Below are positions 9,152 to 17,063 of a stretch of DNA of 43,307 nucleotides, in pieces (within the stretch, counting starts at the first letter, position 1; each line of letters begins with the position of its first letter). The notes beneath the pieces are model-generated. The model ran no database searches, had not been told where the DNA came from, and saw only the letters and a program-made list of their open reading frames with translations. Made by a program: the position numbers and the translations under genes. Source of the DNA: an uncultured Lachnospiraceae bacterium (GTDB lineage: Bacteria > Bacillota > Clostridia > Lachnospirales > Lachnospiraceae); NCBI GenBank assembly GCA_946407725.1, contig CAMJPM010000016.1:1-43307 (forward strand), read 5' to 3'.

Positions 9152-11377
9152 TTGATATCTGTAAAAGGCATCATAGATCATATCATTTTCAGAAACCCGG
9201 ATAATGGATATACAGTATTAAAACTCATAACCGATGAGGGAAATATAACCCTCACCGGTCTTTTGAGTTATGTTTCGGAAGGAGATACCATAACCGCACA
9301 GGGGGATTTTACCTTTCATAAGGGATACGGGGAGCAGTTCTCCGTGTCAGGGTTTACGGTGGAGGAACCGGATAGTAAGGATCAGATCCTTAAATACCTG
9401 TCATCAGGTGCGGTAAAGGGCATCGGACCGACACTGGCACTTCGTATCGTTGAAAAATTCGGTGATAAAACCTTTGAGATCATGGGCAGGGAGCCTGAGC
9501 GGCTGTCTGAGGTAAAGGGCATTTCATTAAACAAGGCCATGGATATCTCCGCAAGCTTTGAGGAAAAAGCCGGTATAAGAAAGGCCATGATCTACCTGCA
9601 GCAGCAGGGTATCGGAAACAATCTTGCCCTGAAGATATATGAGAAATACGGGGAAGGTGTATATAATGTCATTTCTGAAAATCCCTACAGGCTTATCGAG
9701 GATATTCAGGGTGTGGGTTTTAAAACCGCGGATGAGATAGCCTTAAGATCCGGGGTGGGAAGACATTCCCGGGACAGGATAGATGCGGGGATTATTCACA
9801 GTCTGTTTCTCTCCATGGGAGAGGGGCATACCTGTCTTCCCGAAAATGTCCTCATCAGAGGTGCTGCAGAGCTTCTGGAATTAAAGGAGGATGAGGTAAG
9901 GGAAAGCATAACTCCCCTTGTCATGGATCGAAAGATAGTGATAAAGCCCTTTGGAAATGAGAGATTTGTGTATTTGAGACATCTGTATCTCATGGAGGAG
10001 GAGAGTGCTTTCCTCTTAAAAGGGTTGAATATAAGCTATGGAACTGACAGCAAAGAGCTGGAAAGGGACATCAGGGAGCTGGAAGAGACAGAGAATATGG
10101 AACTGGATCCCGTTCAGAGGGAAGCTGTCATATCCGCTGCGGAAAACGGGGTCTTTATCATGACCGGCGGACCCGGGACCGGAAAGACCACCACTATACG
10201 TATATTGCTAAAGTATTTTCTCTCAAAGGCCATGGACGTAAGCCTTGCAGCCCCCACGGGAAGGGCCGCAAAAAGGCTCTCAGAAGCCGCAATGATGGAA
10301 GCGAAGACCATTCACAGGCTGCTGGAGGTTTCCGGCACCCCGGGAGATCTGCCTTCCGGTCTGGAAGTAAGGGGTTTTGGAAGAAATAAAGAAAACCCTC
10401 TGGAAACTGATGTAGTGATAGTAGATGAAATGTCTATGGTTGACATAATTCTATTCAACTCCCTTCTTAGAGCCGTTCCGGCAGGCACCAGGCTTATTAT
10501 GGTGGGTGACGAGCACCAGCTCCCCTCGGTGGGACCGGGAAGCGTGCTAAAAGATCTGCTTTTGTCGGAAAGATTTAAGAGCCTGTCCCTTAATAAAATA
10601 TTCCGGCAGGCAGAGGAAAGTGACATAGTCATGAATGCCCATGCCCTGCTGAACAACAGGGAAATGAAGCTTAATAACAAGAGCAGTGATTTCTTTTTCT
10701 TAAACAGGAATGATCCGGGGGAGATTACCCAGGGGATAGTATATCTTGTCCGGGAAAAGCTGCCTCCCTATGTGGGGGTGACAAGCGATGAGATCCAGGT
10801 GCTCACTCCCATGAGAAAGGGAGTACTGGGAGTGGAAAGCCTGAACCGCGTTCTGCAGGAAGCCCTTAATCCTCCATCTGTCCATAAAAAAGAGCTGAAC
10901 CGGGGTGACCATGTGATCCGCGCCGGCGACAGGGTTATGCAGAACAGGAATAATTATCAGATGGAATGGGATATGACTATTCCGGGAGAGGTATTAAGGG
11001 TAAGCGGCAGAGGTGTGTTTAACGGAGATATGGGGACGGTGGAAGGTATAGATACAGAGAACAGATCCCTTTTCGTTGTGTTCGAGGACGGCAGAAAGGC
11101 ACGCTATGAGGCAAAGGATCTTGCGGATCTGGAGCTTGCATATGCCATAACCATCCATAAATCCCAGGGAAGTGAGTATCCTGCAGTGATAATGCCCCTC
11201 CTTTCCGGGCCGGATAAGCTTATGAACAGCAATCTACTATATACCGGTATCACAAGGGCAAAAAAATGTGTTGTCATTATCGGCAGCGGGAATACCGTAA
11301 AGAGGATGGAAGAAAACAAACATGAACAGGAGAGATACACAGGTTTTATCAGGGAAATACAAAAGTACGTTATTTAA
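9152..11377 (+). CDS. recD2: RecD2-family ATP-dependent DNA helicase
   Basis: 741 residues of the RecD2 (RecD-like without RecBC) superfamily 1B 5'-3' helicases, which act in DNA repair and fork maintenance. The N-terminal OB-like segment (GIIDHIIFRNPDNGYTVLKL) and helix-hairpin-helix stretches (VKGIGPTLALRIVEKFG; IQGVGFKTADEIA) come first. Then come Walker A MTGGPGTGKTTT (near residues 337-348), DEMSMVD Walker B, GDEHQLPSVGPG motif III and the C-terminal UvrD-like AYAITIHKSQGSEYPAVI and LLYTGITRAKK motifs. The start is TTG 9152, just three bases after the flgJ stop, with a distant AAGGAAG. Length is near that of Bacillus YrrC. Confidence 0.95.
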   Translation: MISVKGIIDHIIFRNPDNGYTVLKLITDEGNITLTGLLSYVSEGDTITAQGDFTFHKGYGEQFSVSGFTVEEPDSKDQILKYLSSGAVKGIGPTLALRIVEKFGDKTFEIMGREPERLSEVKGISLNKAMDISASFEEKAGIRKAMIYLQQQGIGNNLALKIYEKYGEGVYNVISENPYRLIEDIQGVGFKTADEIALRSGVGRHSRDRIDAGIIHSLFLSMGEGHTCLPENVLIRGAAELLELKEDEVRESITPLVMDRKIVIKPFGNERFVYLRHLYLMEEESAFLLKGLNISYGTDSKELERDIRELEETENMELDPVQREAVISAAENGVFIMTGGPGTGKTTTIRILLKYFLSKAMDVSLAAPTGRAAKRLSEAAMMEAKTIHRLLEVSGTPGDLPSGLEVRGFGRNKENPLETDVVIVDEMSMVDIILFNSLLRAVPAGTRLIMVGDEHQLPSVGPGSVLKDLLLSERFKSLSLNKIFRQAEESDIVMNAHALLNNREMKLNNKSSDFFFLNRNDPGEITQGIVYLVREKLPPYVGVTSDEIQVLTPMRKGVLGVESLNRVLQEALNPPSVHKKELNRGDHVIRAGDRVMQNRNNYQMEWDMTIPGEVLRVSGRGVFNGDMGTVEGIDTENRSLFVVFEDGRKARYEAKDLADLELAYAITIHKSQGSEYPAVIMPLLSGPDKLMNSNLLYTGITRAKKCVVIIGSGNTVKRMEENKHEQERYTGFIREIQKYVI

Positions 11378-12074
11378 CATTTTTCTGGATGCGATTTATC
11401 CCAGACGCTGTGCGGTCTGTGATGAGATAATTCCCTTCGGCGGAGCACTTATCTGCTCCGGATGTGAGAAAAAACCTGTTTTTGTCAGGGAACCCAGGTG
11501 CAGAAAATGCGGCAGGATGCTATACAGCAGGGAAGAATACTGTACCGACTGCAAAGAGGTAAAGCATGCTTTTGACAGGGCGTTTTCGGTCTTTATCTAC
11601 AACGACGTTATGCAGCAGTCGGTTTTCCGCTTTAAATACCAGGGGAGACAGGAATATGCGGACTTTTATGCCGAATGTATATACAGATATCTGGGAGAGG
11701 AATTAAAGAGCCTGAATGCTGAAGCTCTTATTCCAGTGCCCCTCCATAAGGAAAGATATAAAATGAGAGGCTTTAATCAGGCGGAGCTTATTGCGGAAAG
11801 GCTGGGAAAGATCCTGGGGATAAAAGTGGAAAAGGATCTTGTAAGGAGAGTAAGCGCCACACTGCCCCAGAAAAATCTTAACCGTGAAGAAAGACGGAAA
11901 AATTTGAAAAGGGCTTTTACATTATCCCGAAATATAGTAAAATTGACGAGAGTGATCATAGTAGATGATATATATACAACCGGGATCACGGCGGATGAAA
12001 TGGCGGAGATCTTGAGATCCGCTGGGGTCCGGGAGATATATGTTGTCACGCTGTGTTCCGGTTCTCCCGTATAA
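11322..12074 (+). CDS. comFC: ComF-family phosphoribosyltransferase-like protein (ComFC)
   Basis: 250 residues. The N-terminal part is a zinc-binding region (RRCAVCDE, ICSGCEKK, RKCGR, YCTDCKEV) and the C-terminal part a type I phosphoribosyltransferase fold with the PRPP loop VIIVDDIYTTGIT. The conserved ComF block LIPVPLHKERYKMRGFNQAELIAERL is clear. ComFC is needed for transformation in Bacillus, though its homologues are widespread in non-competent bacteria. ATG 11322 overlaps the recD2 end by 56 bp; a GAGGATGGAAG purine run precedes it. No later ATG fits before the zinc finger, so this start is accepted with some doubt. comFC followed by a YvyF-type gene matches the Bacillus comF-yvyF order. 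Confidence 0.9.
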   Translation: MNRRDTQVLSGKYKSTLFNIFLDAIYPRRCAVCDEIIPFGGALICSGCEKKPVFVREPRCRKCGRMLYSREEYCTDCKEVKHAFDRAFSVFIYNDVMQQSVFRFKYQGRQEYADFYAECIYRYLGEELKSLNAEALIPVPLHKERYKMRGFNQAELIAERLGKILGIKVEKDLVRRVSATLPQKNLNREERRKNLKRAFTLSRNIVKLTRVIIVDDIYTTGITADEMAEILRSAGVREIYVVTLCSGSPV

Positions 12075-12090
12075 CAGGGGTGAAAAATAG

Positions 12091-12120
12091 TAACTGTTCA
12101 GAATCTGAAGGGGTCTGAAT
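12091..12120. repeat. Copy of the recurrent TAACTGTTC intergenic motif
   Basis: TAACTGTTCAGAA begins here, and TTCAGA/TCTGAA (12097-12109) forms a palindrome. The same TAACTGTTC word occurs at about 14149, and GAATAGTTACTG at 16747; related ACTGTTC arms lie at 6961. It sits between comFC and the YvyF-like gene. Confidence 0.5.
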
Positions 12121-12159
12121 AGGGGCGAAAAATAACGAAAGGAGCGATATCGACAGGAT

Positions 12160-12570
12160 ATGGATGTAAGGAATTGTAAAAAATGCGGAAGGATTTTTAA
12201 TTATGTTTCGGGTCTCCCGATCTGCCCGCAGTGTCAGGAAAAGATTGAAGAGGATTTTCAGAAGGTAAAGGAATATATAGCAAGCACTCCGGGAGCTACG
12301 GTTGCGTCAACCGCTGAAGCCTGTGAGGTGGAGGTTGGACAGATCCGTCAGTGGCTCAGGGAAGAAAGACTCACTTTTACTTCAGCGGATGGATCGGATC
12401 TTACCTGTGAAAAGTGCGGCAAACCCATTATCTCCGGAAAATACTGTGATACCTGCAGGGCTGAGGTTTCAAAGGGACTAAGCGATGCCATCAGAAAGCC
12501 TGAAGCTCCAAAGCCTGAGAAAAAGCCAGAGTCCGGAGGAAATAAGATGAGGTTCTTAGGGAACAGGTAA
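12160..12570 (+). CDS. yvyF: YvyF/TIGR03826-like flagellar operon protein, zinc-ribbon
   Basis: 136 residues. It shows two CxxC pairs at the N terminus (NCKKCGRIF and PICPQCQEK), a central segment that reads like a small helix-turn-helix (STAEACEVEVGQIRQWLREERL), and a second zinc-ribbon pair (LTCEKCGKPI and YCDTC). The C-terminal tail is proline/lysine rich. The layout matches the flagellar operon protein family typified by Bacillus YvyF, which lies between comFC and flgM. Here the following genes are not flgM/flgN/flgK. ATG 12160 has AAAGGAG 15 bases upstream, rather far, with a closer GACAGG. Molecular role is poorly defined; a regulatory or chaperone job in flagellar synthesis is inferred. 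Confidence 0.8.
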   Translation: MDVRNCKKCGRIFNYVSGLPICPQCQEKIEEDFQKVKEYIASTPGATVASTAEACEVEVGQIRQWLREERLTFTSADGSDLTCEKCGKPIISGKYCDTCRAEVSKGLSDAIRKPEAPKPEKKPESGGNKMRFLGNR

Positions 12571-12580
12571 GGTTACTCTT

Positions 12581-12976
12581 ATGGTTGATGAAGAACGTCT
12601 TTTCCTCATGACGCGTATGGCTTCATTTGAGGAAAATGAAGGAAAGAAAGCAATACCGGTATGCGAGTTTTTCAGAAGTGATTATGTGGGACTGCATATG
12701 CTGCTTTCGGCTGTTTTTATTACTGTTGCATATGCCATGGTGACTGCGGTATATATTTTCTGCGGTATGGAATCATTTCTTTCCGATTTTTACAAGACGG
12801 ATTTTGTATCATATGGAAAGGAGCTGCTGCAAAAGTACGTCATAGTGCTGGGAATCTATCTGGTGATCTCTTTTCTGGTGTATTCCTACAGGTATACAAA
12901 GGCAAAGAAAAGCACCAGGGTCTATCAGAAAGCGCTGAAGCGCCTCAGCATTATGTATGATAAAAAATCAAAATGA
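12581..12976 (+). CDS. Small two-TM membrane protein, unknown function
   Basis: 131 residues, not recognised. A soluble N terminus of about 38 residues is followed by two strongly hydrophobic segments (roughly residues 39-62 and 86-106), then a basic, lysine-rich C terminus likely to be cytoplasmic. It lies 10 bp after the YvyF-like gene and overlaps the next gene by 4 bp (ATGA), so the two are probably translated together. The pair directly precedes cdaA-cdaR, which suggests a link to envelope homeostasis, but no domain supports a specific function. Confidence 0.7.
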   Translation: MVDEERLFLMTRMASFEENEGKKAIPVCEFFRSDYVGLHMLLSAVFITVAYAMVTAVYIFCGMESFLSDFYKTDFVSYGKELLQKYVIVLGIYLVISFLVYSYRYTKAKKSTRVYQKALKRLSIMYDKKSK

Positions 12977-14151
12977 CGGAATTGCTTTTATTCAGGGAAC
13001 GTCTTAAGGAGCTGTACGGCAGGTTTGATCTGTTTATTATACCGGTCTTAAGATTTTTTCTGGCATTAATTACATATACGGTAATAAATCGTAACATAGG
13101 ATACATGGAGAGACTGGACAGCCCGACTATTGTGCTTGCAGTCTCTCTTGTGAACGCATTTCTGCCGGTGAATGCCATTGTTTTGTTTTCCGGCATATTT
13201 ATAGTTATCCATCTGTACAGACTGTCGCTGATATGTGCCGGTGTTATTCTGGTACTGTTTACACTGCTCTTTCTCCTGTACTTCCATTTTGCGCCCAGGG
13301 ACGGAATAGCAGTACTTATCACACCGGTACTCTGTACCCTTGGTTTTCCCTACGCGATACCCTTATGCTTCGGACTGATCGGAACCGTTTTTTCCGCTAT
13401 TCCCATAGCCTGCGGAGTTATAGTCTATTATGCCATAACTTATATCAAGGGAAACAATAATATGCTGCAGGATACGGATATAGAGGCGCTTTCCAGGGAG
13501 CTGAAGACAGTTATTGACGGTATAGCCGGAAACAGGAATATGCGTGTGATGATAGTAGCCCTTGGGCTGTCATGCCTGATAGTCTATCTGGTGCATAAGC
13601 TGCCTGTGAAATACAGCTGGACCATCGCATGCTGTGCCGGAGCGGTCACGGAACTCACAGTGATGTTATGGGGCGTGCTCCACTATGATCTGGAGGTTTC
13701 AGTAACGGGATTGTTCCTTGGCTGTATTCTTGCCCTGATACTCGCTCTCCTGATGCAGTTTTTCATTCTGTCGGTGGATTACACCAGGACGGAGTATCTT
13801 CAGTTCCAGGATGATGAGTATTATTACTATGTAAAAGCTGTACCGAAGATGTCTATTTCCATTCCGGAGAAGAGGGTCAAGAAGATCTCCGGTGCAGATG
13901 ATGACGAAGAAAGGGAACCGGCAAGGAAAACACAGACATCTGCAGCCCTCAGGGAAGAGAGAGAAACGATGAGGAAAACACCCTCGGCCTTAAGGGAAGA
14001 GAGAGATTTGGCGAGACGGGCGCCTTCAGCTGTGAGAGAGGAAAGAGAACCGGCGAGAAAGGTGCCGCAGCGGGTTGTAAAGAAGACACCGGGAACATCA
14101 AGACCCGTTTCCGCGGCACAAAGAGCCATAAAAGAAAAAGAGAATAGGTAA
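12973..14151 (+). CDS. Polytopic membrane protein with a repetitive charged C-terminal tail
   Basis: 392 residues, function unknown. The first ~290 residues hold about eight hydrophobic segments, with a cytoplasmic-looking loop near residues 160-190. The last ~100 residues are highly charged and low in complexity, with four imperfect copies of a 14-17-residue unit built on REERE-x-ARK followed by Pro-Ser-Ala-Leu. The start ATG overlaps the stop of the preceding small membrane gene. A 49-bp gap containing a TAACTGTTC motif separates it from cdaA. The tail resembles flexible cytoplasmic docking segments rather than a folded domain (inference). Confidence 0.72.
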   Translation: MTELLLFRERLKELYGRFDLFIIPVLRFFLALITYTVINRNIGYMERLDSPTIVLAVSLVNAFLPVNAIVLFSGIFIVIHLYRLSLICAGVILVLFTLLFLLYFHFAPRDGIAVLITPVLCTLGFPYAIPLCFGLIGTVFSAIPIACGVIVYYAITYIKGNNNMLQDTDIEALSRELKTVIDGIAGNRNMRVMIVALGLSCLIVYLVHKLPVKYSWTIACCAGAVTELTVMLWGVLHYDLEVSVTGLFLGCILALILALLMQFFILSVDYTRTEYLQFQDDEYYYYVKAVPKMSISIPEKRVKKISGADDDEEREPARKTQTSAALREERETMRKTPSALREERDLARRAPSAVREEREPARKVPQRVVKKTPGTSRPVSAAQRAIKEKENR

Positions 14152-14168
14152 CTGTTCTGAATAGATAC
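14148..14168. repeat. Copy of the recurrent GTAACTGTTC intergenic motif
   Basis: GTAACTGTTCTGAATAGATAC is an imperfect dyad; its ATAGATACGA end also occurs at 6844-6853 after mbl. It overlaps the stop codon of the preceding membrane protein gene and lies 33 bp before cdaA. Confidence 0.45.
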
Positions 14169-14200
14169 GAGGAAAAATAGTATACAGGGAAAACTGAGTG

Positions 14201-15091
14201 ATGTCGGGCGTTTCATCCATTCTTGATTTCATTCAAAAGTACATATCTTTTGACTCTATCCCCATGATGGTGGGCACAGACTTTATAGAAATCCTTATCA
14301 TTACGTTTCTAATATATGAGCTGATGGTATGGGTAAAAAACACCAAAGCCTGGTCACTCCTCAGGGGAATAGTCATTATTGCCGTCTTTATTATCCTGGC
14401 ATACATTTTCCAGATGAATACCATTATCTGGATAGTCCGTAATGCGCTGAATGTGGCGATAATGGCTCTTGTGGTGATCTTCCAGCCCGAGCTCAGGAAA
14501 GCGCTGGATGTACTTGGCAGAAAGAACATTCTTACGGATTTTGTGTCCTTTAATATGTCCCAGGGCTTTGATGAGCGTTTTTCCGACAGAACTGTAAATG
14601 AGATCATAAAAGCCTGCTATGAGATGGGCAAGGTACGTACCGGAGCCCTTATCGTCATGGAACAGCAGGATTCCCTTACCGAATATGAGCGCACGGGAAT
14701 AGAACTGGATTCCCTTCTTTCCAGCCAGCTGCTCATCAATATCTTTGAACATAATACGCCGCTTCACGACGGCGCTGTCATTGTACGCGGCAACCGGGTC
14801 ACATCTGCCACCTGCTATCTCCCGTTATCTGACAATATGGAGCTTTCAAAGGAATTGGGAACAAGGCACAGAGCGGGTGTGGGCATTTCAGAAGCCACGG
14901 ATTCACTAACTATAATCGTATCTGAAGAAAGCGGCAGGGTTTCAGTGGCATACGAAGGAATGCTGTACAGAAATCTGGAACCTCAGGAGCTTAGAGCCCA
15001 TCTTGTAAAGCTGCAGAACAAGACGAAAAAAACCAGTGATGAAAAGTACGGTCTTTTCTTCTGGAAGGGAAAAGGCGGTGATGCATTATGA
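14201..15091 (+). CDS. cdaA: Diadenylate cyclase CdaA (membrane-bound DAC domain)
   Basis: CdaA makes the essential second messenger c-di-AMP from two ATP and so tunes potassium and osmolyte uptake and wall homeostasis. The 296 residues begin with three hydrophobic segments, then a coiled stretch, then the DisA_N/DAC catalytic domain. The DGA motif (LHDGAVIV, D190-A192) and RHR motif (TRHRAG, R222-R224) that bind ATP and metal are intact. The start ATG 14201 is preceded by a GTG three bases earlier that an AGGGA site could also serve. The gene overlaps the cdaR start (ATGA at 15088), the standard cdaA-cdaR coupling. Confidence 0.96.
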   Translation: MSGVSSILDFIQKYISFDSIPMMVGTDFIEILIITFLIYELMVWVKNTKAWSLLRGIVIIAVFIILAYIFQMNTIIWIVRNALNVAIMALVVIFQPELRKALDVLGRKNILTDFVSFNMSQGFDERFSDRTVNEIIKACYEMGKVRTGALIVMEQQDSLTEYERTGIELDSLLSSQLLINIFEHNTPLHDGAVIVRGNRVTSATCYLPLSDNMELSKELGTRHRAGVGISEATDSLTIIVSEESGRVSVAYEGMLYRNLEPQELRAHLVKLQNKTKKTSDEKYGLFFWKGKGGDAL

Positions 15092-16476
15092 TGGACGCCA
15101 TTTTCACATTCCTTAAAAAGCTTACGGGAAATCTGGGATTGAAGATCATATCATTGGGACTGGCCTTTTTGTTGTGGCTCTTTGTTGTGAGTATCGAAAA
15201 TCCTGTTATGACTCTGTCGTTTACATCGATCCCCATCACCATCGAAAATGCGGATGTAATGGAAACCCAGGGGAAGGCTTTTGAACTGGCGGATTCCAGC
15301 AGGACAGTGACGGTCACCGTAAAAGCGGAAAGATCTGTATTGTCAGAACTATCCAGGGATAATATAAGAGCCTCCATAGACATGACTGAGCTGGAGGGAA
15401 CCCGGGTACCAATTGTGGTGAAGTCAACCAGATATTCGGACAGGATACAGGGCATAAATCCGGCCAAGGAATATGCGAATGTCCTTATTGAGGATCTGGC
15501 GAATGCCCAGTTCAGGATCACGGTGGAAACAGTAGGAAATGTTCCGGAGGGGTATGCCGTAGGCAGCACCTCCGTACAGAATAATGTGGTCAGGGTCTCC
15601 GGTCCGGAAACCATAGTAAATTCCATCTCGTCGGTAGTGGTAAGGATAAATGTATCCGGGATGACCAGCGAGATACATACAGTAGTGCCTCTGCAGTTCC
15701 TGGATGAGGAGGGAAGACAAGTTGATACCACTTTGCTTGAGAAATCCATGGAACAGGTATCCGCTTCTGCCGAAATATGGAAGGTTATGGAGATCCCTGT
15801 GCATGCTTCCTACAGCGGAACTCCCGCAGCCGGATATCTGGCCACCGGAAGCGTGACCTTAGAGCCCTCTTCGGTCTATGTAACGGGAGACAGCAAGGCT
15901 TTGGGAGAAATCTCTTCGATAACAATTCCCTCCACGGAGCTTGATATCAGCGGAGCGGTTGGAAATGTGGAAAAAGAAGTGAATATAAGCTCGCTTCTGC
16001 CCTCCGGAGTATACCTGGACAGCTCCCAAAGCGATGGTATCATCACCGTAACTGCGGAGGTTGTAGAGGCTTCCGCCACAGTAGTACAGATACCGTACGC
16101 AAATCTCACGCCCATAGGGCTGCCTGAGGGCATGGTGATAGGTAATGATATGACTACAAGTATGGTTGCCGTGACAGTCCGGGGACTTAAGTCGGATCTT
16201 GGTCTGCTAAACGGGGCAAATATTCTTGGAACTCTTGATCTCAGCGGTATTGCTCTGAATGAAAACGGGACGGTAACACCGGGGTCCTATGCCGGACAGG
16301 TTGTTCTTGCCCTGCCACAGGGCCTTACCCAGGATACTGCCGTTGCCCATGTGCTGCTGCAGATAAGCGGTGATAGTGCAGAAATCCATGAAGAGGGCGA
16401 AGTGGAAGCAAACCCCGCAGAAGTCGAAACCGCAGGTGAAGAGGGCGGAAACGTGGAAAACGAAGAAAACGAATAG
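15088..16476 (+). CDS. cdaR: CdaR/YbbR-domain regulator of CdaA
   Basis: 462 residues. An N-terminal membrane anchor (LGLKIISLGLAFLLWLFVVSIENP), the usual YbbR opening with LWLFV, is followed by extracellular YbbR repeats; at least four units are readable, each with a [VI]xGP or similar turn (VSGPETIV, VTGDSKAL, VRGLKSDL). The C terminus is an acidic tail. CdaR binds CdaA and modulates c-di-AMP synthesis in Listeria and Bacillus. The usual third member, glmM, is not next: a 323-bp gap and ptsH follow, so the operon is probably cdaAR only. Confidence 0.93.
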   Translation: MMDAIFTFLKKLTGNLGLKIISLGLAFLLWLFVVSIENPVMTLSFTSIPITIENADVMETQGKAFELADSSRTVTVTVKAERSVLSELSRDNIRASIDMTELEGTRVPIVVKSTRYSDRIQGINPAKEYANVLIEDLANAQFRITVETVGNVPEGYAVGSTSVQNNVVRVSGPETIVNSISSVVVRINVSGMTSEIHTVVPLQFLDEEGRQVDTTLLEKSMEQVSASAEIWKVMEIPVHASYSGTPAAGYLATGSVTLEPSSVYVTGDSKALGEISSITIPSTELDISGAVGNVEKEVNISSLLPSGVYLDSSQSDGIITVTAEVVEASATVVQIPYANLTPIGLPEGMVIGNDMTTSMVAVTVRGLKSDLGLLNGANILGTLDLSGIALNENGTVTPGSYAGQVVLALPQGLTQDTAVAHVLLQISGDSAEIHEEGEVEANPAEVETAGEEGGNVENEENE

Positions 16477-16571
16477 CCAAAATGCCTTGGTTATTTCCCG
16501 TAGCCAGGCAGCGGAGTGCGGGGCCCGGGATTGAATGATAACAACAGCTATTTATAATTGTATACAAAATC

Positions 16572-16600
16572 TTGTGTTTGCCGATGGTTTATGGTATAAT
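16572..16600 (+). promoter_or_regulatory. Promoter for ptsH and probably the polysaccharide cluster
   Basis: TTGTGT (16572-16577), a 17-bp spacer and TATAAT (16595-16600), with an extended -10 TGG immediately upstream. It lies in the 323-bp gap after cdaR. The transcript would pass through the palindrome at 16652-16758 before reaching ptsH, leaving a leader of nearly 200 nt. Between 16477 and 16571 only a GCCAAAATGCC motif, also found after mbl at 6856, is notable. Confidence 0.6.
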
Positions 16601-16651
16601 TTGCTAGTGTACCGGCTTCTTAAGGGGAACGGTGCTTTGAAAAGCTGTGAG

Positions 16652-16758
16652 CAGTATAACTATTCGTTACCGCCCTGTGATATAGCCATTTTTTCAGTCG
16701 AAAACAAGTTTTCGCTGAAAAAATGGTTATATCACAGGGGGGTTCTGAATAGTTACTG
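16652..16758. repeat. MITE-like 107-bp palindrome in the ptsH leader
   Basis: The core 16673-16739 is one near-perfect hairpin: arms of 33 and 32 nt starting CCCTGTGATATAGCC and ending GGTTATATCACAGGG, differing by one transition (G/A) and one extra T, with a two-base AA loop. Outer ends CAGTATAACTATTC (16652) and GAATAGTTACTG (16747-16758) are also inverted. No T-run follows, so it is not a standard terminator. Terminal inverted repeats plus the shared TAACT[AG]TTC word point to a non-autonomous mobile repeat. Confidence 0.75.
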
Positions 16759-16799
16759 AGCAGTTCATATCATGAATAGTATTGGCTGGAGGAACTGAA

Positions 16800-17063
16800 A
16801 TGGTCAGTCAGAAAATCGTTATAAAAAACCCAACCGGACTTCATCTCCGTCCGGCAGGAATTCTGTGCAAGGAGGCCATGGAGTTTAAATCCCTCATAAC
16901 ATTCAGGTTCAGGGAGAACACAGCGAATGCAAAGAGCGTGCTCAGTGTTCTTGGAGCCTGTGTGAAAAGCGGGGATGAGATTGAGCTGATGTGCGAAGGC
17001 GAGGATGAAGAGGAGGCATTGAAAGCTCTCATCACCGCCATAGAAAACGGGCTGGGTGAATGA
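16800..17063 (+). CDS. ptsH: HPr-type phosphocarrier protein
   Basis: 87 residues, the exact size of HPr. The catalytic histidine is at residue 15 (TGLHLRPAG) and the regulatory serine at residue 46 (NAKSVLSVLG), the positions used by enzyme I and by HPr kinase in Firmicutes, so both PTS phosphotransfer and CcpA co-repressor signalling are possible. It ends GLGE like Bacillus HPr. An upstream TTG in frame (16782) exists, but GGAGG at 16787-16791 points to ATG 16800. The stop overlaps the next ATG by four bases (ATGA), coupling HPr to a polysaccharide-cluster membrane gene, an unusual partner. An HPr paralogue with a special role cannot be excluded. Confidence 0.9.
   Translation: MVSQKIVIKNPTGLHLRPAGILCKEAMEFKSLITFRFRENTANAKSVLSVLGACVKSGDEIELMCEGEDEEEALKALITAIENGLGE

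Noticed and set aside
16673-16739. Intrinsic terminator before ptsH
   Set aside because: The stem is strong but no T-run follows on either strand; the downstream bases are G-rich.
16535-16759. 74-codon reading frame before ptsH
   Set aside because: It runs through the promoter and the palindrome; no ribosome site and no protein-like composition.
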